A stretch of DNA of 64,000 nt from NCBI RefSeq assembly GCF_010183535.1, contig NC_071333.1:14134587-14198586 (forward strand). The letters are read 5' to 3'. The notes under the pieces were generated by a model. It saw nothing but the letters and a program-made list of their open reading frames with translations. It searched no databases and had not been told where the DNA came from. Origin of the DNA: Caenorhabditis remanei (lineage: Eukaryota; Nematoda; Chromadorea; Rhabditida; Rhabditidae). Below are positions 50,966 to 61,020 of the stretch, one piece after another. The first letter of the stretch is position 1. Each line of letters starts with the position of its first letter. The position numbers and the translations under genes are program-made.

Positions 50966-51469
50966 TTATTGCCCGCCATTACGATTATATGGTGTCTTAT
51001 TAGCTTCAATATTTACTTGGCTCCGCAAGTCCTTGAAAACGCGGTCGATGTCATACACGGCGCAGTTGCAGATGAGGCAGTTGTCTCTTCGGGAGATCAA
51101 CACTGTAAATTAAGAAGATGAGTACAATGATTCAAACTGATAAGACATCGAATACAGTAACTTAGTTCTTCTTTTAAAAACCAGTTCTCAAAATCAGCGT
51201 TCAGGGGTTTGTTAAATTGTGTCATCAACGTCGTGACCAAAAATGAAAAATCTATACTGACTGATTGAGAGACGGTCTCGACAAACTTTGAGAAGGAACT
51301 TACAGTAGAAACAACGGATACAGTATCCGTGGGTACACGATGGTGGGTTCTTACGCTCCACCAAGAAATCCAGACAGGCGGTACAGTAATCATCGTCGTT
51401 GTCTTCCTCTGGTTCTTGTGCGGTATCGTCTTCTGGTTCTTCTTGAGGGTTGCTTGAATTGTCCGACAT
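50966..51469 (-). CDS. Small RING-finger protein, 100 residues (likely E3 ubiquitin ligase component)
   Basis: Exons 51469-51304 and 51102-50966, phase 1; acceptor TTCTTCTACAG ends six bases before ATG, as for trans-splicing. Residues 1-27 are very acidic (EEPEDDTAQEPEEDNDDD). A full C3HC4 RING follows: C29-x2-C32, C45-T-H47, C50-x2-C53, C64-x2-C67. RING domains bind E2 enzymes. The tail is short and ends NRNGGQ. No second domain is present, so partner or substrate is unknown. AATAAA (50965-50970) overlaps the stop codon. Confidence 0.8.
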
Positions 51470-51475
51470 GGCTAC

Positions 51476-52566
51476 CTGTAGAAGAAAAAGTCCGATTAGA
51501 AACAAAAAAAATAAGAAGTGTAAAGGAGAACAAATGTATCAAAGTGGGCATTACTTGAGAACGAAGAAAGATGAGTGAAAATGGGATTGAAAAGAAAAGG
51601 AAAATGGGCGAAAAAGAAACTGGAAGAAGAGATGGGGGGAGACAAAACGTTTTGTTCTTCTTCTCCTTCTATTTCTTCTTCGTCTTCTTCTTCTCCTTCT
51701 CCTTTTTTTCTGTTTCATCTTCTCTTCTCAACTCGTCTTTTTGCCAATTTTTCTTCAGAATAATGAAATGAGACTGTGTCATCGCAAATGCAACTGGATA
51801 GGGTGTTGATGAGATCACAGACAAAAGTGCGGACATCGACGGAACATTATTCGCCTCGCATCGCTCTATTTTTATCTTTTGTCAAATACCAGAGCTGGAA
51901 TGAATGTATCGAATCGAAAAAGAATAAGACACAAAAAAGAGAAACAAGTTCTGACGTTTTATTTCTCTGACGAAAAAGTGGTCTAATAAATATTTTTGTT
52001 TTGTAGAAGTTTCAATGAAATGATAGGTTATTCGAAGAAATGTTGATGTTGGTTTCTGCAGGCTGAAGAAGAAAAACGTTTCAGACATATTCAAATCATT
52101 GCGATGCCTAAGAGAGAAGACAACCGACCTCTCTTCTTCATGTCAGTGAGATGAAAAGAAGAAAGAATAACGGAGATATAATTTCTCTGCTCCAACACGG
52201 AACAAGTCACGAACTTTTCTCTTTTTTCTTCTCCTTTGCTGTCAGTTTGGTTTTCTGATATGTTCCATCATTGTTATAAACTTTTCTTCTACAAAATTTA
52301 TTTTCTACATAATACTTTTGAAAACAAACATGGTGTAATTTGAAATACGTCCGTGTTAAATGGAATACAACAGTTGAGAGAAAGGGGGGAGGAAGTTTTA
52401 TGGCAGACAAAACAAAAAGTATAAATATGGCTTAAATAGCGATAAAATGCGAGTGAACTTATCAATCTCTATACCAGATGAGGATGGCTTTTAATTGTAC
52501 AAAAAACATAGTGAATATTGAAAACGAGGATTCAAAATAAGTGAGATGATAGCCATCCGATGGGAT
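51476..52566. other. Region between the RING gene and pcca-1
   Basis: Holds the pcca-1 3' UTR (an ATTAAA-like variant near 52490, no canonical signal) and the upstream region of the RING gene, with a long TCTTCT pyrimidine tract at about 51655-51735. No gene seen. Confidence 0.45.
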
Positions 52567-55526
52567 TTACTCAAGCTCAACGAGCACCTCTCCTTCGTCG
52601 ACAGTCGCTCCGACCTTGACGTTGACAGCCTTGACGCGTCCAGTCTTTCCAGCATGAAGACTGTTTTGCATCTTCATCGCCTCCATGACAACCAACTCTT
52701 GTCCCTCAGAAACCATGTCTCCTGGCTGAAAATTTAATTATTTCAATACCAGTTCAGTGATTTTAAAAATTACCTTGACGTTGACGTTCTTGATGGCTCC
52801 CGGCATTGGCGAGAGAACAACGGTGGACAAGTCAACCTTGGCCTTCTCTTTCATGTACTGCAAGTACTTGACAGCTTGTTCAGGAAGAACCTTCACCTTG
52901 AATGGAGTTCCCTTGTAGAGGACAGTAATCTCTCCGGCACGCTTTCCAACGATTTGAGTGGTAATGTGCTCTCCGTTGACCTCAATTGAGTTGACTGGAA
53001 GAGACAAGCTGAGGTTTCCACTGATTTCGACAGTCTTTCCTCCAATGAGAACCTTGGCCTTATTGGCGTCTCCGTTGACAAATGACACCTCAACGGCATG
53101 CTCTGTTGCACGTTCTCCCTCCTTGACTGGAAGCGACGAGACAAACTTGTAGGTCTTCGAGAAGGAAGCCACGTGAGTGCTGCGTTGCTTGTCTTGGTTC
53201 AAGAATTGATTGGCACGAGCCAACTTGCGAGCGTTGAGAGCGGCGGCAAAAGCGATGACAGTTTCCTGCTCGTTTGCTGTCAAGACGGTTCCTTGGAATC
53301 CTTCTGGGTAGACTTCTGGAAGGTATTTGGTGGTGATGTCTCCGGTACGGAATCTCTTCTCTTGGACAATATCACGAAGAAGTGGAATGTTGTGGGTAAC
53401 TCCACGGATGACGTAGTTGTCAAGAGCCTCCTGCATACGGTTCAACGCCTGCTCGCGGTTGTCTCCGTGTGTGACAAGCTGAAATAATATCAATGTGAGT
53501 TAACAATTATTCAATTTTATCTCAATGTCCAACCTTGCAGATGAGTGGATCGTAGTAGATGGAGATTTCAGATCCCTCGCGGATTCCAGAATCACAACGG
53601 ACTCCTTCGACGTGACGTGGCTCAACATATTTGGAGAGACGTCCGACAGATGGGAGACCGAATCCCTTGTATGGATCCTCAGCGTAGACACGAGACTCGA
53701 AAGCCCAGCCGTTAAGTGGAACTTGTTCCTGGGTGATTGGAAGCGAGTGTCCGTAGGCGACGCGAAGCATTTGTTGGACGATGTCAATACCGGTGATGCA
53801 TTCAGTAATTGGATGCTCGACCTGGAATTATTATTTTGATTAGAGTGAGTTTTAGCATTCAGTTATGTTACCTGAAGGCGAGTGTTCATCTCCAAGAAGT
53901 AGAAGTTTCTCTGAGAGTCAACAAGGAATTCGACGGTTCCGGCAGAGTCGTAACCGACAGCCTTAGCGAGCTGAACGGCTTGCTCTCCCATCTTACGTCT
54001 CATCTCTGGTGGCACGAAGCTTGATGGAGCCTCTTCGATAACCTTCTGATTTCTTCTCTGGATGGAGCACTCACGCTCGTTGAGCCACAAAGCGTTTCCA
54101 TGCTTGTCACAAAGGATTTGCATCTCAATGTGTCTTGGATTGTCAATGAACTTCTCGACAAGCATACGGTCATCTCCAAAGGAAGAAGCAGCTTCTTGCT
54201 TTGACAGACGGTATCCCTCACGAGCTTGCCTGTCGTTCCAGGCAACACGCATTCCCTTTCCACCACCTCCGGCAGAAGCCTTGATCATGACTGGGTATCC
54301 AATGTCGCGGGAAACCTTCACACACATATCCTCATCAGCGATTTCACCGTCAAATCCTGGAATCATGCTGACACGAGCGGCGGTGGCAATCTTTTTGGAG
54401 TGAATCTTGTCTCCCATGTCAAGAATAGCCTTGGAGTTTGGTCCGATGAACTTGGCTCCAGCCTTTTCGAGTTCGGCAGCAAATTTGGTGTTCTCCGAAA
54501 GGAATCCATATCCTGGGTGAACCTGTAAGAAAAACGAATTGAACTTTTAGCCTGGCGATCAACAAGAGATCATTCGCTGCAATCTATCTCTCATCATTTG
54601 ACTTGACTTTTCGAAAAAGAAACAGGCAAGACATGAAGAAAAGTTTGGAGAGACGAGGGTCATCTGCCATGTCAGTGAATTGTTGTTTTTCTGCGTTTTG
54701 TAGTGCAAATAAGTGAATATCACGTGAACAACAGAAACGCATACAGGTTAGATAACCTCAAAATGTTCAATGGTAACTGTATTGATTGAAAGAGTTTAGC
54801 AGCGGGAAGTCAAGGTGCGTAAAGGAACTGATTTGATGATTTGCATCTGAATCTAGCTATTAGTATCGGATAACCCCAGTGTTTGACAAAAAATTCAGGT
54901 ATTTTAACTAATTTGCAGTGAATGAGAGACATAGAGTGATTTTTCAGACTCTAACCACCAGAAACGCTAGATTTTTGAAACGACCGCCTTAATTTACGTA
55001 TTATTTTTCCATCGCTTAGCATCACACAAGTTGTTTTTAAATCCTTACCGCTTGAGCTCCAGTGTCTTCGACGGCTTGAAGGATACGGTCGACACGAAGG
55101 TATGACTTGGCAGTTGGAGCCTCTCCCACGCAGACAGCTTCATCGGCCATTTTGACGTGAAGGGAGTTGCTGTCGACATCTGAGTGAACGGCGACTGTCT
55201 TGATTCCCATGGCTTTAGCGGTCTTGATCACACGGCAGGCAATTTCTCCTGAAAATCAAAATATACTGAGTGGAATTCTTGGTTTTTAAAATTCTTACCT
55301 CTGTTGGCGATGAGAATCTTGTCGAACTTTGGCTCATTGTGATCGATTCCAACGGTTGTGTAGATTTCCTTTCCTTCACGCTCATCTCTTGGTCTAAAAT
55401 TGAAGAAGGTTGTCTGAGTAGGTTGAGATGATGGTAATGAACTTACACTCCTGGTCTGGTAGCAGCTGCACTGGCGGCAAGACCACGATTGGCGACGGCG
55501 CGGAAGTTAGAGGCAGCACGGAGCAT
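52567..55526 (-). CDS. pcca-1: Propionyl-CoA carboxylase alpha subunit, mitochondrial, 725 residues
   Basis: Seven exons: 55526-55447, 55393-55299, 55248-55049, 54522-53872, 53821-53534, 53478-52774, 52725-52567. An Arg/Ala-rich leader ([18 protein letters not shown]) is a mitochondrial presequence. Next come the biotin-carboxylase domain (start [19 protein letters not shown]-grasp loop [14 protein letters not shown], catalytic region [14 protein letters not shown]), the BT linker, and a C-terminal biotin carrier domain with EAMKM (Lys691, 34 residues from the end). There is no carboxyltransferase domain, which separates it from pyruvate carboxylase. With the PCCB beta subunit it makes methylmalonyl-CoA from propionyl-CoA and bicarbonate in the matrix. 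Length is as expected for the nematode protein. Acceptor GTATTCCAG lies 8 bases before the ATG. Strong codon bias indicates high expression. Confidence 0.97.
54523..55048 (-). other. pcca-1: Large intron of pcca-1
   Basis: At 526 bases it is the longest intron of this gene, against about 45-55 bases for most others. It may hold regulatory elements; I recognise no embedded gene. Confidence 0.7.
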
Positions 55527-55534
55527 GGTTCAAC

Positions 55535-56579
55535 CTGGAATACAAATGTTTTGTTTATGAATCGTCGAAACAACTATTTTTGGTACACGGAAAGAAAAAA
55601 GACGATGGAGAAGAAAAACACAGTTTTCTATCTAACTGCAATAAGAAAGATAAGAGATGCACGGTCGCTAGTTGATTCGGCCGGTCAGTGAAATGATAAA
55701 CACCGAATTGTGAAAATGAAGGTGAGCGAACTCTCGTTATTGGTTATGAGTGAAAAACACGTAAACCTGCATAACCGATGCAAAAACATGCTGGCCAGTG
55801 AGCAATGAAGCAAATAGCCTGAAGAGAGAAAAACGAGAAGAGCAAGAAGAGCGGTGCCCTCTCTCTCGCAACAAGATTTTCACAAAAGTTGTCTATCTCT
55901 TCTTTCTCTTTCTGATGGACCCAAAGCGCAGTTGTCCCGCTCACTGCCCATTTTGTGCGTTTTTGCACGTATTCGTCCTCTGAACACACACACGCAGAGA
56001 AATCGAGAAAATCGGGTTGAGAGAAAATGCCGGGATAGGTTTGAGTTGAGAAGACCTCAGAAATGTTACAATGCGGACTCTGAAAGAGACTTCAGAGTCC
56101 AGTCTGCACGTTTTTCTTGATTTCTCAATTTTCACGTGAATTACTGAGTAGAAAAACAGGCAAATGCAAAAAAGAACCGTGCCGACCAAGAACATAAGCA
56201 ACTACTGCGTTGGAGGTCCGATTGTATCTAGGGGCAAGGGCAAATGAGGGAAAATCAATAGGTGGATCGTCTCGGACGGGTAAAAAAAATGAGGACTGAC
56301 TGGCTCACTGACCAGTAACCACAGCCTCCTCCTCCCTCATACAACAACAAAACAACATTTCTGCGCGGGGTCGCCCAAGATCGCACTGTCTTGTCTCAGA
56401 GGAGCGCGTTTGCTTTTCTCTGCGTCTCTCTCGCCGCATGTAGTGTCTCGCCTTCGTTGTTTGTTACCGAGTGTTTCGTTGTGTTATTTGATAAGCAAGT
56501 GGTTGTTCATTGAATTTTCACAGAAAAAATAAGACATCATCACATTTTAAGCGTTTACAGGCACGTTTTCGACAGTTAG
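55535..56579. other. Upstream region of pcca-1
   Basis: Outron and promoter of pcca-1 and 3' flank of the dehydrogenase gene. There is a moderately GC-rich block around 56300-56460 with TCTCTGCGTCTCTC. No gene seen. Confidence 0.45.
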
Positions 56580-58947
56580 TCAATTATTTTTTCGTTGTTT
56601 CGCTTCGTAATGGCTGAGAATGGAGAGAGATGGGAATCCAAGAATAAATGTCTGCACAGTCCACTTGGCAGTTGAAGCAAAACTGAAATAATGACAGTTA
56701 ATCAGAGTAAAATATAGAAAATCACCTGATGTTGGCTTTATGGCACAGGTAAAGAGCGAAAAGTGCTTCTCCTGCATGGGCGACGAGAGCGAAGAGATTT
56801 GTTAGCATGGCGACGTATGGATATTGAGTTCCGATGTAATGAACAAAAGTTCCGATGACTGGGATGTAAAGAGCAGCTTCCGGATGGGCATAGCTGATCT
56901 GAAACTTTAGTTTGTTGCAAAAATATTAAAAAATAGTAAAAACTACATAATTTTCTGTTAGAATTTCGTATTTTATGAGACAAAACGTGACAACACATCG
57001 ATATTCGCTTCATGCACGTTTATATTGTGCCACAAACATGCTTTTCCGCTTCTATTACATGTTTTCTTCAAATACTTACATAATTCACTGCCAATGCCGG
57101 TACAATAATAAACCACCAGAATAGTTGTGGAATTCTGAAGAAATCTGACATTTCGATGAGTCGAAGTTTGCAAAGAGACGGATCAGAAGCTGAATACTTG
57201 ACACCCAAGTAGTTACGGAGTGACCGGCAAACTTGAAGAGAGCAGAAACTGAATTGAAACATCACATTTTATCAATTTATCATTGGTTAGCTAGACTCTA
57301 GCCAGTAGAAAACACAAACAAGTGAGGTTCTATCAAAAAAGTACATTCTCTCTATTCTTGATTCTACAGTAGCGATAGGCAATGGCAAGTCGCAAAGGTA
57401 CTATCCAAATCAATAGTAAGTGACCTCCATAACAAAGAAAGCAACAAAAGAAAGACACGCAGACACGAGGTGTGTGCCGGGAAGCTCTTTCTGCGCATTC
57501 GTCAGGCTGTATGTACAATAGAAATCGTATAGAAGATAAAAATATGGGTGGAAGAAAAACAAAAGATTTTTTCTCATAGTTATTCTCAGTATTTGAAAAT
57601 ATTACTATTTGAAATATTTCGAAAAAGGATGAATTAGAGATCTCTGTTGAAAACGGAAGTGCGCATTGAACGGAAATTGATGAATTATTGCAATCCATAT
57701 GATTTTTAATAGAATCTTATACTAAACACTTACTTTTTAACGAATGGAATAAGAGTGATATATGAGGGGACAAACGCGTGAACTTTCTCTTTCAGAATCG
57801 AGTCTACCATTCTTCTGGAGCAGGACCTCACACTCATGAATGGGAACCAAGTACAAGTCGGTCTCATGTTGTTTTCCAGTATCATTGGTGTCCTGGCAAA
57901 GTATGGATATAGCTGGAATATATAATATTTTATTAGGGAGGTCTGGAATAATATTGATGAACCGTTGTTGTCTTGATTCCTTCTAATCCTCTGTCTCTCA
58001 ACTCCATTTGTAAGGATTCCATGGCTCCACGAACAGCGAATTTGCTTGTGCTGAATAAAAATGTAAAGAGGATAGAGATAGGATCAAGTGTTACCAGTAA
58101 GAGAGTCCCATTGTTTCACCGGACCATCCAGCAATAGAGCAGACGCATACAATATGACCGTCATTTCGATTCTCCATTTTTGGGAGGAAAGCTCGGATAG
58201 TCTGAAACGCAAGATTAGACTCAAGCCCTTCTGAATTGTACAAGATTCACAATAACTGATTTTTTTTCAACTTGCGATCTATTTCAGTTTTCTCACTACT
58301 TACGTTTATTGTTCCAAAAATGTTAACGTCCAGACACTTTCTGAGTAGCTCGTTGGAAATCTCCATAAATGAAGTGAATGAAAGAATTGCAGCATTACAA
58401 ATAACAATGTCAGCGTCCCCTGAAATCCGACACTTATCAGAAAAACCATCCCTATTCTCAGTTTCCATACCAAAAGTCATTTCAATATCCTGTGCTGTTT
58501 TCTTCATCTCCTCTACATCACTAATATCACAAAACCAGAACTTGGCTAGATTTCCTTCCGCAGCGATTAGTTTCACTGTTTCCATGCCTCCTTCCTAGAA
58601 AAAATTGAAAGTTCTTTTCATAACACTTGGAAGCGTTTCCTACATTCCCTCATACCTTATTCACGTCAATTATCGCAACTTTTGCTTTTCTCTTGGCAAA
58701 ATCCAAGGCCATCGCTCGTCCCAGACCTGATCCGCCACCAGTAATTACTACTGTCTGACCTTGTACGTTCTGTAATAATTTTTGATTTTTGCGCTTTGTT
58801 CTATGGAGTTGGAGAGTATAAAAAACTGGAACTCACTTTTTGGCGAAGATTAAGAAACCGATAGGCATCAGATGGAATGTCTATAAACAATATTCTTAAA
58901 ATAACTCCCAGCGTGCTCCATATTTTCCATGCCCAACTGCTATACAT
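56580..58947 (-). CDS. Short-chain dehydrogenase/reductase fused to a TMEM254-like (DUF4499) membrane domain, 427 residues
   Basis: Ten exons with consistent phases: 58947-58837, 58769-58656, 58594-58471, 58419-58304, 58201-58095, 58050-57963, 57912-57734, 57248-57080, 56898-56726, 56682-56580. Residues 1-37 include a membrane anchor. The Rossmann part has TGGGSGLG (47-54), Asp72 after beta-2 (suggests NAD), CNAA (124-127), Ser177 and YCTSK (190-194), the full SDR catalytic set, as in SDR16C/17-beta-HSD11-like lipid or retinoid enzymes. The C-terminus (about 320-427) has hydrophobic segments resembling TMEM254: LFALVAHAGEALFALYLC and KWTVQTFILGFPSLSI. It is probably anchored in ER or lipid-droplet membrane. 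The acceptor ends two bases before the ATG. Exact dhs gene not assigned. Confidence 0.85.
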
Positions 58948-58992
58948 TTCTGGAATAAAAATATAAGAACATGAAACAATTAATTTGAGAAG

Positions 58993-58998
58993 TTTATT
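58993..58998 (-). terminator. Poly(A) signal AATAAA of the vWA-like gene
   Basis: AATAAA on the minus strand, about 370 bases after the vWA-like stop and only about 42 bases before the acceptor of the dehydrogenase gene, so the two genes may share a transcript. Between them (59323-59120, minus) is an open stretch of unusual quality without ATG or acceptor, read here as 3' UTR. Confidence 0.5.
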
Positions 58999-59367
58999 GG
59001 AGTAGTATAAATAATCATGTTTTTGATCTAAAAAATAATTGAAAAATTTCTTGAAAAATTAAAATTCCACGTCATCATTCCCGAATGCTGCTTTCCGAAG
59101 ATTCAATCAACCCAGAAAATCAAAAAGTCATAGTCAGTACAAGCCGTTGAAGAGGATCGAGAGGGTTAAAGCAAAATAGGTCAGGGTGACTACGCAGGGA
59201 TACAACCGTCATGTATCTCCCGGCGTCCTCCCGACAATGCGGATACACGCGCAGTTGTTCAATCTGTCTTTTTATGATTTCCCGAACAAGTGTCAGAGTG
59301 GCCGGGCGATGGTAAAAAGTCAAAAGATATCATTCATTGCGGAACAAAACGGAAACCAAAAATTAAT

Positions 59368-60700
59368 TTATATAAGATCTTCGTCGCTGACTGATTTCTC
59401 GTTCACTTCGTCCAGCAGGGGGGTCTTGTCAATCTTCACTGCAAAAAATGAGAAATACGATATAAAAAGAGATATTTATGAAGTACAGTAATAGTAAAAC
59501 AATAGTAAAAACAAAAACAAAAAGTGCTTACTTCCCGGCGGGTCCGCAGTGATTTCATACTCATAGTCCTCAGAAGGTGATGTCGTTTGAGATATAATGT
59601 TTTGAGTAACAAGTTCCGCAGACAGTTTTGTATTGGGATCAATGACGTTTCCATTACTTTTAGAGTCCCCAGAATGCACTGTCTCAGATGTGTCCAATGT
59701 TTCCGAAGTTTCAGGGGCTTCCGATTTTTCAATTGTTTCTGCAGTACTATCCACGTTCGCAGCTATGGTTGTCGTAGTCATACACTCTTGACACCCGATT
59801 AATGAATAGCAAGTACTACTAGCCCAGCTGTAAATATAAACTTGACAGAACAAGAAAAATATGATGGTTGTACTCACGTGTTATAATCATAATTCCCATA
59901 AGGATCATTTTGTTGGACGAATGGATACTGATCAGCAGGGACTTCCACATGCATGTAAGGATATATCTGTTCCATACGATTGGCGTATCTGAGAATAAAT
60001 CTGTACAAAATACAGATCAGAAAGTACTTACCTTCTGTAAGTGTCATAATAAGCACGGTAATAGTTGTAGTACGGAGCGTCATATGTGACTACACCCGGA
60101 GATTGTGGAATCATGACTTGTTGGATAACCAAATTGTTAGCTGTCATGACCAGTGTATGTAGACTATAACTGTCAATGTATTCAGATGTTATTATAAATA
60201 TCTTAGCTGGTCGAGTGAATGCTTGCTTTGTCAGAATTGATGTTATTTGCTGGAATTTGAATGTTTGAGAGTTTTTCAAATGCAATTAGATAATCACTCA
60301 CTTCTGCATCAGTCTTTTGCGTTTGTTCGGCACACCAAGTTCCACAGGGTAACAATTTCAACTTGCTTACAGCTGTTTTCAAATCAGAACTTCTACCATA
60401 AGTACCTAGGCTAATCACGGGAACTGGTTCATTTAGATTATCATATAGGTGAATCCCAATTTGAGAAGCCTAAAATTCGACATAATTGGACAAAATCTTA
60501 AATAATGTTACCTCATTGGTTCTTCCCAAATTCACTGATCCAGAAATCTTCCCCACTAAACTTTTGACCGACTCCCATTGATACTCAGATAAATAATAGG
60601 ATGCTTTAATAATGATAAGAAACTCAGTCGGTTCATTTGGACAACAATAAATAAATAGAGGAAGTGTAAAAATGAATAAAATTAAGATGTATGATCTCAT
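59368..60700 (-). CDS. Secreted vWA-like protein with Thr/Ser/Glu-rich tail, 350 residues
   Basis: Six exons: 60700-60512, 60469-60302, 60249-60032, 59988-59878, 59827-59532, 59438-59368. Residues 1-20 (MRSYILILFIFTLPLFIYCC) are a signal peptide. The next 160 residues have the alternating strands and helices of a von Willebrand A-like fold (EFLIIIKASYYLSEYQWESV, QIGIHLYDN, AKIFIITSEYIDSYSL). The metal-site DxSxS is replaced by KASYY, so metal-dependent ligand binding is unlikely. Then comes a Tyr-rich segment (APYYNYYRAYYDTYRR), a Cys-containing stretch (STCYSLIGCQEC) and an acidic Thr/Ser/Glu tail. It resembles the secreted proteins of nematode innate-immunity or cuticle repertoires. A TATA box precedes it. 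Fold assignment is by pattern only. Confidence 0.7.
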
Positions 60701-60732
60701 CTGGCAATTGACTTTTTCCAGTGTCTCATCTT

Positions 60733-60740
60733 TTTATATA
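60733..60740 (-). promoter_or_regulatory. TATA box of the vWA-like gene
   Basis: TATATAAA on the minus strand, 33 bases before the start codon, with no splice acceptor between. This suggests a direct, non-trans-spliced start very close to the ATG. Confidence 0.5.
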
Positions 60741-60922
60741 TCGCTTTTTCCTTGGCTTTTCCTTTCATTTTTTCTGCCAACTTCTTCCAAGTTTTTCATG
60801 TCAGATTCTCTTTTTTCTCTTTTTTGAAGTGGCTGAAAAAACGTAAGCGTCACTGACGCAGCAATGTCAAGGGTTTCTATGTTTCTTGAATCTATGTCTG
60901 CTAGAACAAATTATTTTCATTT

Positions 60923-60928
60923 TTTATT
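60923..60928 (-). terminator. Poly(A) signal AATAAA of the ADAM-like gene
   Basis: AATAAA on the minus strand about 93 bases after the ADAM-like stop codon. Confidence 0.55.
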
Positions 60929-61020
60929 CAATCAAACTACAAATATGTATAGTTAAACCCGTGTAATTTTGGAGACACCGGAATGAATTTCAATGGTAAA
61001 GATAAATCATAGAATAAAGG

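Noticed and set aside
52567..55526. Pyruvate carboxylase
   Set aside because: The biotin-carboxylase and biotin-carrier parts fit, but there is no carboxyltransferase domain and the length (725) is that of propionyl-CoA carboxylase alpha.
59275..59310. tRNA-Leu/Ser-like words (GTCAGAGTGGCCGGGCG)
   Set aside because: No B box or acceptor-stem partner within 100 bases on either strand.
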